NCBI RefSeq assembly: GCF_033297405.1 | Contig: NW_026944221.1 | Span: 787,449 to 851,448 of the forward strand | Reading direction: 5' to 3' | DNA length: 64,000 nucleotides | Source: Parathielavia appendiculata | Taxonomy: Eukaryota; Ascomycota; Sordariomycetes; Sordariales; Chaetomiaceae | Shown here: positions 11,131-22,818 of the stretch, in pieces | Layout: every line of letters begins with the position of its first letter | Position numbering within the stretch: position 1 is the stretch's first letter | Program-made: the position numbers and the translations under genes | The notes under the pieces: generated by a model | The model's database searches: none | What the model saw: the letters and a program-made list of their open reading frames with translations, nothing else | What the model was told of the DNA's origin: nothing

Positions 11131-13124
11131 TGTGACAGCGGTGTGGCGCGTATTCTTGGGAAGATATCGACTCCAGGCGTAGGTACACTCTCGCAATCCG
11201 CGAAGAAATCCCTGGAGCCTACACTCGCATACGGGCCATGGGTGGCGGCGAGATCGGAGCGAGGCGTGTAATTTGGGGTAGTCTGCAAAGCGAGGAAAAA
11301 CCACTGTGTTGATATACCGTCGTACGACCAAAGAGCGGTAGAATGAAATGGAAACAAGCGACTGACGAGCTGAGAACGGCTAACAACTTTTGAATCTTGG
11401 TCTTGTCTGGAGTGGGATGTCTTGTTCCAGATCGAGAGGGACTGGAGGAGGCAGCAGGATGGGAGTGGGGCTGGCGAAGGCTGGGAAAGCCCGGGCTGGC
11501 CTGTTTGTTTATAAAGCGCTGCCAATGTAGTCGCGAAGGGGCCAGCCAAGATCATAAAAGCAAACAGACGATCGGGCAATCACAGAGGACGTCATCGGAG
11601 AAGGCTGGATTTCGTATTGTCTCATCTATCAAAAGGTTTGCGAACTCCTGTTTGAGGGTCTCCCTATCTCTGCGTTGAAGAGAAAACGATCAATGATTGG
11701 CGGTGCGCAACTGCCCTCAGCCAGATGCAACCAGGGTTACCTTACGCAAGTGCACCACATTCCCACACAGAGGGGTCTAAAACAACTGACACGGTAGTTA
11801 CTCAATCGCACACTCTGCTAAAAACGAAAAGCCCAGGAGAAATGATGGGGACGAAAGAAACGAACAATGGGCCTGCGCCCCTCGTCTCTGCCGGGCTGCA
11901 AGGGATCTGGTAGCTGGACTCAAAAGGGAAAGAAGGTCTGGGCATGGAATGGAGCCCTCTGGAACGGATCAATTCGTTGGGTAACCCTTGGGACTTGCCC
12001 ATGGAAGGTCAGTTTCAGAACTGCTTCAAGACCGGCGTCGGCGACGATACAGCACCTTATGTAATCTCAGGTGCTCGAAGCAAGACCTCCATAGCCAGTC
12101 GAAGCGGGGAATTGCCCGGCCTCCCAACCTTCCCACTAACTCAAGTGAGGCTTGGCCAACTCGGTGTAGTCAAAGTGCCCAGCTCCGGTGTAACCAAAGT
12201 GGCGGCCGCACAAGGTCACGAAGCCGGCAATCTAACAGATTCGACTGGACGGCTGTGATGTTCGGTTCGGGCCATCCCGACATTGCAGAGGGACGACATG
12301 ACTTGACTACCGACTTGAGAAGCAGCGCAGCAGAGCAGACCTCAGCGACTACTCCGTACTAATTTCTCCTTTGTCCAAGGTCTACGCTCGAATTGAAGTC
12401 TGCCGTTGGGCTCCGTGTTCCGCGTCGTTGGTGAAGAATGATATGTTCCAATCACGCAGGCGAAGAAGAAGGCGGTGAGGATGCTGTGGCAGAAAACCGA
12501 ATTTGACCCCTCCCCCGCCTCTTTTCAATGCAGCAGGTTGATTGCGACAGCAACCATGCATTTGTGCTAGTCTTGATGGGCCAAAACGTACTTGACAGGC
12601 TCCGTACTCGGCCAGTTGCAGAGTTGAAGTGTGCCAGTCCTCCATTGGGCATCATCCAAGTCCCTTCCTTCTTCCCATTCAAGTTTGTTCAAAGATTGCA
12701 CTTGCTGCTTTGTCGGTCGCCACCGCTGCCGACGGGAGGTTACCCTTTTGGCACCTGCCCGGACCGACCTTCCCCGTGAACTGCCTGGGATCTCTGAGTC
12801 ACTTCAACAACTTTCACCTTTCCACCACTTCGCAGAATATACTTTTGCACTCTGTTGAAACCTCATCGGATTGCGTTCACCTCCATACCTACATCTCCGA
12901 GCTTGAAATCCGTACCTAGGTCCGATATAGCCCTGCGCATTGCACTCATTTCCCAATCCCTTGTCGACCTGGCGGCAAAATCCACCTTTCGGCGTGCTCT
13001 CTTCACGAAATTCTATATCCTCCGTCCCAACTCACCTAATACTTCACAAGCGCGTCTCACCGCGACGAACTTCCTGCTTCCTGAACTCGCCTTCCGTCCG
13101 ATCCCTTTGAGAAAAATCTTCACG
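11131..13124. other. Two-kilobase divergent intergenic region
   Basis: Upstream region of both the orphan (left) and DAHP synthase (right). It carries several pyrimidine-rich stretches and one candidate CPC1/Gcn4 site, but no supported gene or RNA. Confidence 0.55.
12795..12801 (+). promoter_or_regulatory. Candidate cross-pathway-control (CPC1/Gcn4) site
   Basis: TGAGTCA matches the consensus TGASTCA and lies about 325 bases before the DAHP synthase ATG. Amino-acid biosynthesis genes of this pathway are classic cross-pathway-control targets. The heptamer also occurs elsewhere by chance, so position, not sequence, carries the argument. Confidence 0.4.
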
Positions 13125-14491
13125 ATGCCCGGGGTAGAAATGGCGCCTCTCCAGGCCGACGACATGAGAGGTACGATCTCCTCCAAACCGTGTTCACCAT
13201 TCAAACCAGTACCAGAATTGTAGTAACACGCGGACTGTGGTCGGGTCGTTTGAGACCCACCCTCCTTTCTCTAATCTTTGTCTTGTTGTCTCTTAATTCC
13301 CATTCAGCTTAGTCTCTTGTGTCATGGATTTCGCTGACCCTCCCTCGAAAGTGTTGGGCCAGGACCCCCTCATTCCGCCTGCCCTGCTCATTTCGGAAAT
13401 CCCAATGACGGATGACTCCCTCCAGACGGTCGTCAGGGGGAGACGGGATGCTGTGAACGTGATCATGGGCCGGAGCGACCGCCTGCTAGTCATCGTCGGG
13501 CCCTGTTCTCTTCACGACCCCGCTACCGCCATCGAGTACGCAACCCGCCTTAAGGCGCTCTCCGAGAAGTTCTCAGACGACCTTGTTATCATCATGCGCG
13601 CCTACCTCGAGAAGCCGCGGACAACCGTGGGATGGAAGGGCCTCATTAACGACCCGGATATTGACTCGACCTTCAAGATCAACAAGGGCCTTCGCATCTC
13701 GAGGCAACTCTTCCGTGATCTCACTTCGACTGGCATGCCGATTGCCAGCGAGATGCTCGACACCATCTCTCCTCAGTTTCTGGCGGATTTCATCTCGGTT
13801 GGTGCCATCGGCGCGCGGACGACGGAAAGCCAATTGCACCGTGAGCTCGCCTCGGGTCTGTCTTTCCCCGTTGGCTTCAAAAACGGCACCGATGGTAACC
13901 TGGGCGTCGCGATTGACGCGATTGGTGCTGCCGCCGCCAAGCACCACTTCATGGGCGTCACCAAGCAGGGTCTGGCGGCCATCACCAGGACAAAGGGCAA
14001 TGAGCACGGCTTCGTCATCCTGAGAGGCGGCTCGAAGGGCCCCAACTACGACAAAGCCAGCATTCAGCTCGCAAAGGAGACGCTGATTAAGAAGGGCCAG
14101 AAGATGGCGATCATGGTCGACTGCTCGCACGGTGAGTTTCGGTCAATTATAACTATGTGAGCACATGGCTAACCCGCCACCAGGCAACTCGAACAAGGAC
14201 CACAGGAACCAGCCCAAGGTTGCCAAGGTCATCGCCGACCAGCTCCGCGAGGGCGAGACTGCAATCATTGGTGTCATGATTGAGTCGAACATCAATGAGG
14301 GCAACCAGAAGGTGCCGCCTGAGGGTCCTGCGGCGCTGAAGAAGGGTGTGAGCATCACCGATGCCTGCATCAACTGGGAGTCGACCGTTGAGGTGCTCGA
14401 GGACCTCGCGGCCGCCGTTCGGGACCGCAGGAAGCTTACCGCGGGCACCCCGAATCCCGAACCGCGGACGACTCCGCTTGAGGAGGAGTAA
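13125..14491 (+). CDS. aro4: DAHP synthase, tyrosine-sensitive (Aro4-type)
   Basis: 3-Deoxy-D-arabino-heptulosonate-7-phosphate synthase condenses phosphoenolpyruvate and erythrose-4-phosphate, the first step of the shikimate pathway, in the cytosol. Three exons (13125-13170, 13352-14131, 14184-14491) encode 377 residues. Class I hallmarks are present in order: VGPCSLHD, RAYLEKPRTTVGWKG, SEMLDTISPQ, GARTTESQLHRELASGLSFP, GFKNGTDGN, DCSHGNSNKDH and MIESNINEGNQ. The N-terminus (VLGQDPLIPPALLISEIP) is closer to the yeast Aro4 isozyme than to Aro3, so tyrosine inhibition is predicted, not shown. The first exon is only 46 bases and follows a long leader. A candidate CPC1 site lies upstream. Confidence 0.94.
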
Positions 14492-14948
14492 GCAGGAAGC
14501 AAAACCACGTTACCCTCACCGACGCATGAATGTTTGGAGAGGGAAAAGGCTACAATCGGCGCTTTGGGTCAACCCCTGGCAGGTTTTGGGGGAGTGCTAT
14601 TTCAACTTTAGTCGCAAAAGGTCAAGCAAAAAAAGGTTGGCAGGGTGCGCTTTTCCTTTGATGAGCATCGCGGTTGCGTTTTGCGGCGGGGGAAGGGATA
14701 GATAGTGCGCTTGGCTGGATCCTGAAAAGCAGTTTTCCGATATATCCTTTTCCATCAGGTTTAGACCTCGTAACCAAGGCGACGTGCCTCTTCTAATTTG
14801 AACCCCAGGAGACCTGCGCAGTGAGGTGACTCGATGGCGGTGGCACTTCCCGTCGTTACTTTCGTCATGTGCTATATCTCAACCAAGTAATAAGTTATAG
14901 ATTCATGCATTGCTTCGCTACCCAACCAGAAAACATCAAGAAATGCTC
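14492..14948. other. Convergent intergenic spacer
   Basis: 3' regions of DAHP synthase and the minus-strand gene beyond. Nothing else recognised. Confidence 0.6.
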
Positions 14949-15800
14949 TTATCTCGTTCTACCGGCAGCACCTCCATCATCCAAGTCTTCTAGCGGGTTA
15001 TACAGCCCCGTACTACTCTCCCCTCCCCTCCCTCTCCCATTATTTACCCCCCGGCCTATGTTCTCCCCGGTCCCACCCCATCCCCCACCCGACAGCCCTC
15101 CAAGCAACGAACCAACCCCAAGCCTCCCAGCACCTCCTCCTGCTCCTCCCATTCCGTGTACGGCCGCTCCTTGCCCCTGCCCTAACCGTTGCCCGTTGCT
15201 CCTGCTCCTCTCCTTGGCCGAGTCAACGACCCTCCTCAGCGCCGCCCACCCCAACAGTCCCGCCGTGCCGAGGAGAAAACCCCAAACAATGACCTGGTCC
15301 TTGCGGCTGTCGCGCTGGAAGCAGGTGGTTTTGATGTCCTTTTCCTCGGCGTCCTTGCAGATAGGCAGGTTGTAGGAGAGGCAGAAGGCGCGGTTACATT
15401 GCTTGCAGGATGTGGACGACTCGCGGGGGGTGAGGAGCTGGTCTTTGGTGAGGGTTGTTATCGCTGTCATAGTGGTTGTTGAGGGCGACGTGGAGGTTGA
15501 GGAGGAGGGTTTGGGCGCTGGTGGTGGTGGTTGGGGGTTCTTGTTGTTGTTGGTGCCGAGCTCGATGATGTAGCTCTCTTTGCCGCAGATGCATTTGCAG
15601 AAGGAGGGGACCGCTAGAAATTTGAGTTGTGTCAGTTTGTCAGTTTGTCAGTTTTTTAACCAGAAAGACGAGGGTTGGCAGGGTGAAGTGCGGGCGATGA
15701 GGATCTCGACCGGGACGAGGTATATGAACGATGGGAACTCACATGCGATGGCGAGGGTTGCCAGGACGGCGAGGAGAATGGCAAGAGGTATTCGCGCCAT
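14949..15800 (-). CDS. Secretory-pathway Cys-rich single-pass membrane protein (fungal orphan)
   Basis: Two exons (15800-15743 and 15613-14949) encode 240 residues. A clear signal peptide, MARIPLAILLAVLATLAIAS, is split by the intron. The mature protein starts VPSFCKCICGKESYIIELG, then a Pro/Ser/Thr linker, then a Cys-rich block SCKQCNRAFCLSYNLPICKD and TTCFQRDSRKDQ, directly followed by a membrane span (QVIVWGFLLGTAGLLGWAAL). The cytoplasmic tail is Arg-rich then Gly-rich. This topology (lumenal Cys-rich head, one span, basic tail) recurs in fungal proteins without an assigned role. Location in ER, Golgi or plasma membrane is inferred. Confidence 0.82.
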
Positions 15801-16138
15801 CTGGGGTGGCGCGTGCTGCTGAGGCGCCTCAGGCCAAGTTGTTGGGCCGTTGACTGTCCGGCTTGGCTTGATATCTCGGTGTGCCACGATGGTTTTTGTC
15901 AGGATGAGTTGATGACAGGAGGCTCGAATCTCAAGGCACCGCGCAACAACAGCTTTCGACCCTAACCCTGTGCCTTTTTTTCGCGCTCGCGCCGCGAAGT
16001 GACGCTCGGTCGTTCTTGCATCTGTAATCCGTAGGTGTGCACGGATGTTTTACAGGCGTGCACAAACCACCTGTCTCGCAGTACATAAACGCAGTTTGCC
16101 TCCCCCGATCTTCAAACCCTTCTCTTCCTTCTTTCCTC
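15801..16138. promoter_or_regulatory. Divergent promoter shared with U6 snRNA, with telomere-like box
   Basis: Interval between the minus-strand orphan and the plus-strand U6 gene. It contains CCCTAACCCT at 15961-15970 and a weak TATA-like stretch (ACATAAAC) near 16083, about 55 bases before U6. Pol II and Pol III transcription would therefore start back to back here. Confidence 0.5.
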
Positions 16139-16234
16139 GCCCTTCGGGGCATTTGGTCAATTTGAAACGATACAGAGAAGATTAGCATGGCCCCTGCACT
16201 AAGGATGACACGCTACTCAAAGAGACGCTACCAA
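16139..16234 (+). ncRNA. U6 spliceosomal snRNA
   Basis: U6 is the catalytic core RNA of the spliceosome. The 5' stem-loop GCCC-TTCG-GGGC (16139-16150) is followed by the invariant segment with ACAGAGA (16172-16178) and AGATTAGC, then the AUGGCCCCUGC region and AAGGATGACACGC, which pairs with U4 and forms the internal stem-loop. A run of T residues directly follows. Length of about 96 bases is normal and no intron interrupts the gene. Nearly every conserved U6 position is present, so the call is secure; only the exact 5' base is approximate. Confidence 0.97.
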
Positions 16235-16244
16235 TTTTTTTTTT
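16235..16244 (+). terminator. Pol III terminator of U6
   Basis: Ten consecutive T residues directly after the U6 3' end, followed by a second T run; this is the standard RNA polymerase III stop signal and would leave the 3' oligo-U that Lsm2-8 binds. Confidence 0.93.
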
Positions 16245-16912
16245 CTTTTTTCGCTGTGATCGTGGCTCAAGTCGCGACATAGGGAAGGAAATTAGGTGTT
16301 GGTTTCCAATTCGGCATGCGCAGAGGGCCGCTTCAAGCTGCCCGTTGCTTTGCTTGTTGCCAGCTGATATGTATCTTTGAACCAATCGGTCTGGCATCAC
16401 GTCTCATCAGTCATCGCTCAGTCCTACTAGGACACACAGTCCCTTGGAGTTTGCCGTTCAGCTGAATCTCAGCGGCAGTTTTATTACAGTCATCGATCAC
16501 CAGAAATCTGTAAACGTACAATGCCAGTCCACTGCGTTCCGATTCAGCTGTGACCATGGTACAGTTGTCAGGACGTTCCTCGACAAAACAGAACAGGTCA
16601 TTCGATACATTGCTTACACCGGTGATCCCAGTGTCGAGTTCTACTGGCTGTTGTCTGGCGTTCGTCTTGTTCATGATGGTTATGTGATTATTAGCTGATC
16701 TAGGCCAAGAGAGAGCTGACTACGCCGAGTACATTCACAGATCTTTTAACAGAAAGCTCTGCTGTAAGCCACGGCACATGATGGATATGGCGTGCATATG
16801 GGTAGAGCCTGCTGCCACCCCAGCTGCATCCCAGACCGTGTGGGTTTGCGAACTCTCGGCTGCAATTACCCCAACCCATTCCTCAATCCTGACGAGGTCG
16901 AGAGTGAACACG
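16245..16912. other. Spacer between U6 and MFS gene 3' end
   Basis: Nothing with recognisable coding or repeat character. An 87-codon minus-strand open frame at 16411-16674 has no support beyond being open. Confidence 0.5.
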
Positions 16913-18838
16913 CTAACGACTGCGGATATCAAGGACCTGTTGGGTCCCCAGGTTCTGCATCGGGATGTCGTCGTTGCCGGGTGTCTGTTTCTTGCGCAGA
17001 TTCACCCAACCCAGACACAGTGATGTAGCGACGCCGAGGCTGCTGACGCCGGCAACAAGGTAAAAAACGTGGTCGATAGCGAGCGCATACGCCACCAGTA
17101 CGCCAGGCAGCTCATCCTCGCTGACTAGAGCTCGGAAATGGGTCGCGCCTGCAGCGATGATGGCGGCGGCATCGGCAAGAGGCGCTTGCTTGGAAAGTCC
17201 GGACTTCAAGCTCCCTTCGAAGATGGCATCGGATGCCGCAAGCATGATTGCCGTGCCCAAACTCTGCACGAAGATGACGAATGAATTGGTTGTGGCAACG
17301 TCGGCGGGCTTGACGGAGGCTTGGACTGCCATGATGGCCTGCGTTCAACATTAGTACGTGTTTGGGGATGGGTACGCCAGGACCGCTCACCATCTGCATG
17401 CCCATGCCGCGCCCGACCCCGTTGAAGATCTGATACCCAACCCATTGGCCTGTTGCCGTCGTAGGAGACAAGGTCGAGTACATACCGTTAGAGACGGCGC
17501 CGATTATGGCAGACAGCATGGCAAAGGGGACGACATAGCCTGTCCTGCTCGCTACGGAGTGGTTAGGAAGTCAGAAATTCTGAGCAGGAGCTTGTGTGTT
17601 GTACTCACCGAGTACGCTTGCCACAGGAACAGCCGCGAGCTGGCTGAGGATGCTCGCCAAGACGTCAACACCGCTCATCATGGGACTCGCGCCTTGAACG
17701 GCCTGGAAGTAGATGGGCAAGTAGAATGAGGCGCAGAAGACGTTGGTCATCAAGAAGCAGTGGGTGAGTGCACCTGACCAAACGGGTCTTCTCTTGATGA
17801 CGGAGAAGGGGACCAAGGCCTCATCTCCGAGAAACCAGTCCCATGCCAACCAAAACAAGGCCACTATGAAGGCGCCATCTAGAATCCAGATTATGCTCGC
17901 CGAGTTCCATGCGTATTTGTTGCCGCCCCATGACAACGCGAGCAAGAGCAAAACTGTGCTCAGTGAGAGCAGGAAAAAGCCGAACATGTCGAGTTCGATG
18001 TAGAGATTGCGTAGCGTGGACCATGGACTTGGTTTCTGGCACTGATCAGGAACCTTGGATAAAAGCAATCCGGCGACGAGAAGGCCACCAACGGGCACAT
18101 TGAGATAGAAACACCAGCGCCATGTCGCGAAAGACGTCATGGCACCGCCTATCAGTGGGCCCACGGCGACGCCGAGCTGGCCACAGCCCAGCATGATCCC
18201 CATGATCAGGACACGCTGCTGCAAGGGCATGGCGGCCGCCGCGATGGTCAGGACACCGCTAACGATGCCGGCGCTTCCGACACCAGCGACAGCACGCCCA
18301 GCGATGAACATGCCGGAGGATACTGCGGCCCCGCAGACGATAGATCCGATTTCGAAGATGGTGAAGAAGGCAAGAAACGAAACCTTGTTGTTGAACTTGT
18401 GATAAATCCGGCCAACGAGGGGTTGGAGGACTGCGCTGGCCAGTTGGTAGATGCTCACATACCAACCGATATCTTGTAGGGAGTGGAATTCGTCTGTAAT
18501 TCGAGGGATCTGGAAAGGCGAGGTTGTCAGTTTCCGGTGCTTTGGATCTCACGAGCAATACTCACCGCAGTCGCAATAACTGAGGTATCGAGCATTATCA
18601 GAAACATGGAAATGGTGAAACAGGCCGAGAGGATATGAAGCTGGCGGCCAGTCATCCACTGGGGTTCGTCCTTGGGCGCCACGGCTTCATCTTTCGAAGC
18701 ATTGCTTGGGCGGCGATGCGATAACTCGGCCACCGAGGGCTTTGTCGAAGGCTGGCTTTCCTCAATTTGCAGCAGAACTCCAATGTGGATGGATGGCGGC
18801 CTGGTTGACTGCTCTCTTGACTGCTCTCCGGACTCCAT
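16913..18838 (-). CDS. MFS efflux transporter, DHA2-type (14 spans)
   Basis: Four exons (18838-18566, 18509-17609, 17551-17391, 17338-16913) encode 586 residues. After a 60-residue charged N-terminal tail the first span contains FLIMLDTSVIATA, then IPRITDEFHSLQDIGW, the loop-2/3 element PLVGRIYHKF, motif C-like GCGQLGVAVGPLIGGAMTS and WRWCFYLNVPVGGL. These are the signatures of the drug:H+ antiporter-2 group. Multiple further hydrophobic segments bring the total near 14. Substrate is unknown; relatives export toxins, drugs or metabolites at the plasma membrane. A Zn2Cys6 regulator is transcribed away from it 1.6 kb further on, but there is no biosynthetic backbone enzyme nearby. Confidence 0.92.
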
Positions 18839-20411
18839 TGTTGGCGGTGTTGGATTCTTGACGTGTCTGTTTGCCGTGGTTGATGGTTAGGCTGTTTGTT
18901 GTTTCGGCATGCTTGCTACTTTCTTAGGTTCAGTCGAATACAATGCAGAATTAGGTGTGTGTGACGGGTCAAAACAAATATCGGTTGCCATCGGGCAGCC
19001 TTTGACTTCGAATCTGAGTGTTCGCTCTCGGGGCAGACCGGCTCGCACTTTCCCAGCACTTATGCGACTGACTGGCTTGCCTCTCACTTCTATCCGGTGT
19101 CCATTTATCCTCCAACAAACCAGCTATAACTTTTGCCGTGCTTACCCCGTCTCCTCCAGCGCAAGGAATGAGTAACAAGTCACCATGGTGCCCAGGAAAT
19201 CGAGATTCACGTCTGCACGGTTCTTCGCCTGCTTAACATTGACAAACAACATCGGTGACCGGTGCAGCTAGAAGAAGCGGATGGAAGGATGGCGGGCGGC
19301 TAAAGAAGCCACCAACAAACTTATTCTTATGAGTGAGAGCCATCAAGTTTCACAACTCGCCCAATACGACAATGAGATGTACCATACCTCGATTGTGGGA
19401 TACAAGCACAAGACTCAGATGTTGAGGTCGAAATTAAGCTTCCTTGGCAACCTTGACATCTACCCTAACCCTGCCAATGATGGCTTGGAACCCTGCTCAT
19501 TGCCCAAGAAAATACGGATCCGTTACTGGCCCCGCAAAGCAACCATCACAATACTCGATCAACAACAATACATCCAAAATAGCTACATATTGGATATAGG
19601 AACGTGCTCCTAATATTCCATTCAATTGCCAGTCACTCCAACCTCTAGTTCTAAGCAATCTCTGAATATCCGTGGAAATGAATCCACCCAATTGTTGATA
19701 CTTTCCTGGCTTTACAGTTCCGCGGCGCCAGTCTTTTCTTGGACGGGGAGCCAGGACCGGGGCATCCGAAAGCTCCCGAAACCGTTGACAAAAGATTCTT
19801 GAACACAGAATTCGGACATTGCACGCCTGCCCGAATCCGCGCCTTTCGTGACTGAAGTTACGGAACATCCCGCCGAGAATTGGCAAGATTCTTCGGCCCC
19901 TACTTTCTGTTTTTGCCCGTGGAAGGCTTGTCCATCAGCCACTGTCTTCGACCGCTCCTGAGCCCCAACCCGTCTCCCTCACCGTCGGCAGCCCTGGGAT
20001 CAGGCATGCAGTCGCCTTGACGACGTTCAGAGTTGAAGCCCATTCGTCTCAACTTTCGATCAGCCTTGTCTACAGTCAACCCAGATTTGTTTATTACGCG
20101 GCACTTAAGTACTTGCAAATCTTCCATCTTCTTTCACTTTCACTTCCACTTTCTAATATCCTTCCTTCCTTTTCTCCTTCCTCTTCATCTTCATCTTCGT
20201 TTTAGTCTTTCTTTGCCCTCTTTTCTTACTTTACATCGTTATCTTCGACATATTCTTACTTTCATTTTCCTTTCTTCCGCGTTCTTCTCTTCAACTCCAA
20301 ATATTCACTCAGTAGTGCCTGCTATGCGCCAGTTTGATGCTGACGAACAAACCAGGGCTGGATTATACGCTTGAACCCTAACCCTCAGCCTCATTCGATC
20401 TATCGACGATC
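18839..20411. other. Divergent region between MFS transporter and Zn2Cys6 regulator
   Basis: No gene supported. It contains CCCTAACCCT at 19463-19472 and again at 20376-20385, only 26 bases before the regulator's ATG, and a long pyrimidine-rich tract at about 20120-20300 typical of fungal core promoters and leaders. Confidence 0.55.
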
Positions 20412-22818
20412 ATGGAGTCGGAGACCAGCAATGGAGCAACAAACGGCATCCCCGCCGCGTATGGCAGAGCGTGCCAAAATTGTGCCCGTGCGAAATGTAG
20501 ATGCATCTACCGGCTTGGCGGTGCCGACTGTGAAAGGTATGATATCACTCACTTGGTCTACCGGGCCGCCAATGTTGTGCCTCCATGGCGCCTATCCCGT
20601 CCAAGCCTGATGGCTGTATGCCGAGTCCTTGTTGCTGGGTCCGGCATGGTACCGAACTCCGTTTGACACCAAGGACCCTTCCGCCGGCACCCCACTCCAT
20701 CATGCCCCTCGGGTGTCTCCTCTCTATTTACTTTCTGATGCCGAACTGACCGAGACTCAGATGCTATCGACTGAGCAAAGAGTGCGTGCCGTCAGTCTCG
20801 GTGCGGAAGCGCAATGGCAAGAGAGCCCATGTCTCCCGCGCCGCCCAGCTCGAGGCGAAGCTCGAGGACCTCGTCATGCTGCTCAAACATCAGACCGCGT
20901 CAGCAGACAAAGCGCCGTCTCCAAGTGACATGAAAGGCAACGTTTCTACCAGCACGCCAGCCCTGAGTGCTCGTTCGACCACCAGCCAGTCCGAGCGGAG
21001 CTCGCCTGGGTCGGTCCCCGCCGCCGCTCTGCCTCCTCAGCAGCCCGACCGTGCCCCTGGCAGAGTACTCCCCCGGGCTCCAGTTGGCCCCGGCTCTCTC
21101 CTCGGAACCGTTTTCAACCCCTCGACTTCGGCACCAGCGGCGCCCTCGTATGAGGCAGGGCCCCCAATGAGATCATCGTCCATACCATCTTGCTCATACC
21201 AGCCACAACCTCTCGAAGCCGCCGAGGACCTGACGACTTTTCGCAAGTACATGCTCATCTTTCTGCCGTTTGTGTACTTGCCCCCATCCATGACCTCCGA
21301 GAGCTTGAGGGCGATGTATCCGTTCCTTTGGTTCTGCATCATGACCGTGACATGCAAGCATGTTGATCGGCGTCTCGTCATGGGCGAGGCGGTCAGAAAC
21401 TTTCTGGCCCAGAAATTGGTCATTGAGAATGAAAAAAACCTTGACCTGCTCCTTGGCTTGATTGTCATCATGGGCTGGTAAGCAAGTGCCTTTCCACCGT
21501 CGAGGATCTAGCTGGCAGCGCTGATATGTGTGCTGGGTAGGACTCATTTTTACATGAAGAGGGACAAGCCCATGCTCTCAATGCTGGCTTCTCTCGCAAA
21601 GTCCCTCGTCTTTGACCTGGGCCTCAACAAGGTCCCAGCCGAGCCATACATCGCCGCCTGCTTGAGGACGCCACTTCATCCGCCAGCAAAGGAAAAGACA
21701 CATGCAGAGCGGCGAGCTGTGCTTGCATGCTTTCTTCTCACCTCTCAAATTTCCTATTCGATCAAACGACTAGATGCGCTGAACTGGACAAACCACATGG
21801 ATGATTGCCTCCAGGTGCTGTCTCAACAGCGAGAGTGGGAAGGCGACAACCTGCTCGTTGCCCAAGTTAAGGTCCAGCTGATTCTTGAGCAACTGACCCG
21901 CGTTACCTCCCAGTCAACAGATGGGATACCTCCAGGCTACGTTCTGTCTGCACTTCGGGCACAGGTGCAGACAATTAGGGCTCAACTTCCACCACATCTA
22001 CAACAGAACGGTGTGTCACGATGATCATGGTCTCCCCCCAATGTTCTCTGTCCGTCTTTAACATGTTGTAGACACGATCCTCAGCCACATATCCTACACC
22101 GAACTCGCAATCAACGAGGTTGCCATGTCCAAGCCAAAAATGGCTCCCCATGGGCTTATGCCCGACATGCAGCGTCACGAAGCGATGGAGGCCTGCCTCA
22201 GCGCTATCAAGGACTGGTTCAATCGGCACTTCTCGATTCCTAGCTACGTCTACATTGGAATGACGTGTACGTCAAATTCGCGCTCGTTTTTGCCCCTTTC
22301 TAAATGCCTCGGGGGTCACGGGAGTTGACTTGTCCCCAGAGCAGCTCTTTTGCTCCCGAAGAACTCCCAAGTCACCTTCATTACGCATGCAATGACTGAC
22401 ATGTTGGACAGTCAGTTACTGGTGGAACATGGCCCACTGCCTCCTTGTACTTGCCCGGCTCTCGGTGCTCAACGATCCGGCCTGGAACTGGCACTCAGTC
22501 AGGAACAGGATTGACATGTTCGCGATACTCGACCAACTGAAGGCTGGGTTTGAGGAGGTAGCAGCTCAGCGGCATCTGGCCACGGGCCCGACCGTTGAGG
22601 AGGATACCTTCTCCAAGTACGTCAAGATGGTGCAGACAATGAAGAACAACTGGGCGCCGGACCTCGCTGGTACGGAAGTGTCTTCGATGCCGAACGCGCC
22701 GACGGTAGCAGACGCCTTCATCGACAAGAGCGCCGAGGCGTTAAATGTGCCGTTCTTCCAACCGGACGACTCGGAAACGTGGATTGCCGGCCTCTTCGAC
22801 ATGAATTGGGACATCTAA
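20412..22818 (+). CDS. Zn2Cys6 (fungal-type) transcription factor
   Basis: Five exons (20412-20536, 20761-21477, 21541-22010, 22072-22266, 22412-22818) encode 637 residues. The zinc cluster is split by the 224-base first intron and reads C21-X2-C24-X6-C31-X8-C40-X2-C43-X6-C50, the exact Zn2Cys6 pattern. It is followed by a basic linker (VRKRNGKRAH) and a short coiled-coil segment (SRAAQLEAKLEDLVMLLKH) for dimerisation. The rest is a helical regulatory region like the fungal-specific middle homology region, with LVFDLGLNK and RRAVLACFLLTSQISYSIKR. Target genes are unknown; the divergent MFS gene is a candidate but the 1.6-kb gap makes this weak. Confidence 0.92.

Noticed and set aside
15061..15375. 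Pro-rich plus-strand frame opposite the small membrane protein
   Set aside because: Antisense of the Gly-rich tail; Gly codons read as Pro on the other strand.
16913..22818. MFS carrier plus Zn2Cys6 regulator as a secondary-metabolite cluster
   Set aside because: No polyketide synthase, NRPS, terpene cyclase or tailoring enzyme is present within the window.
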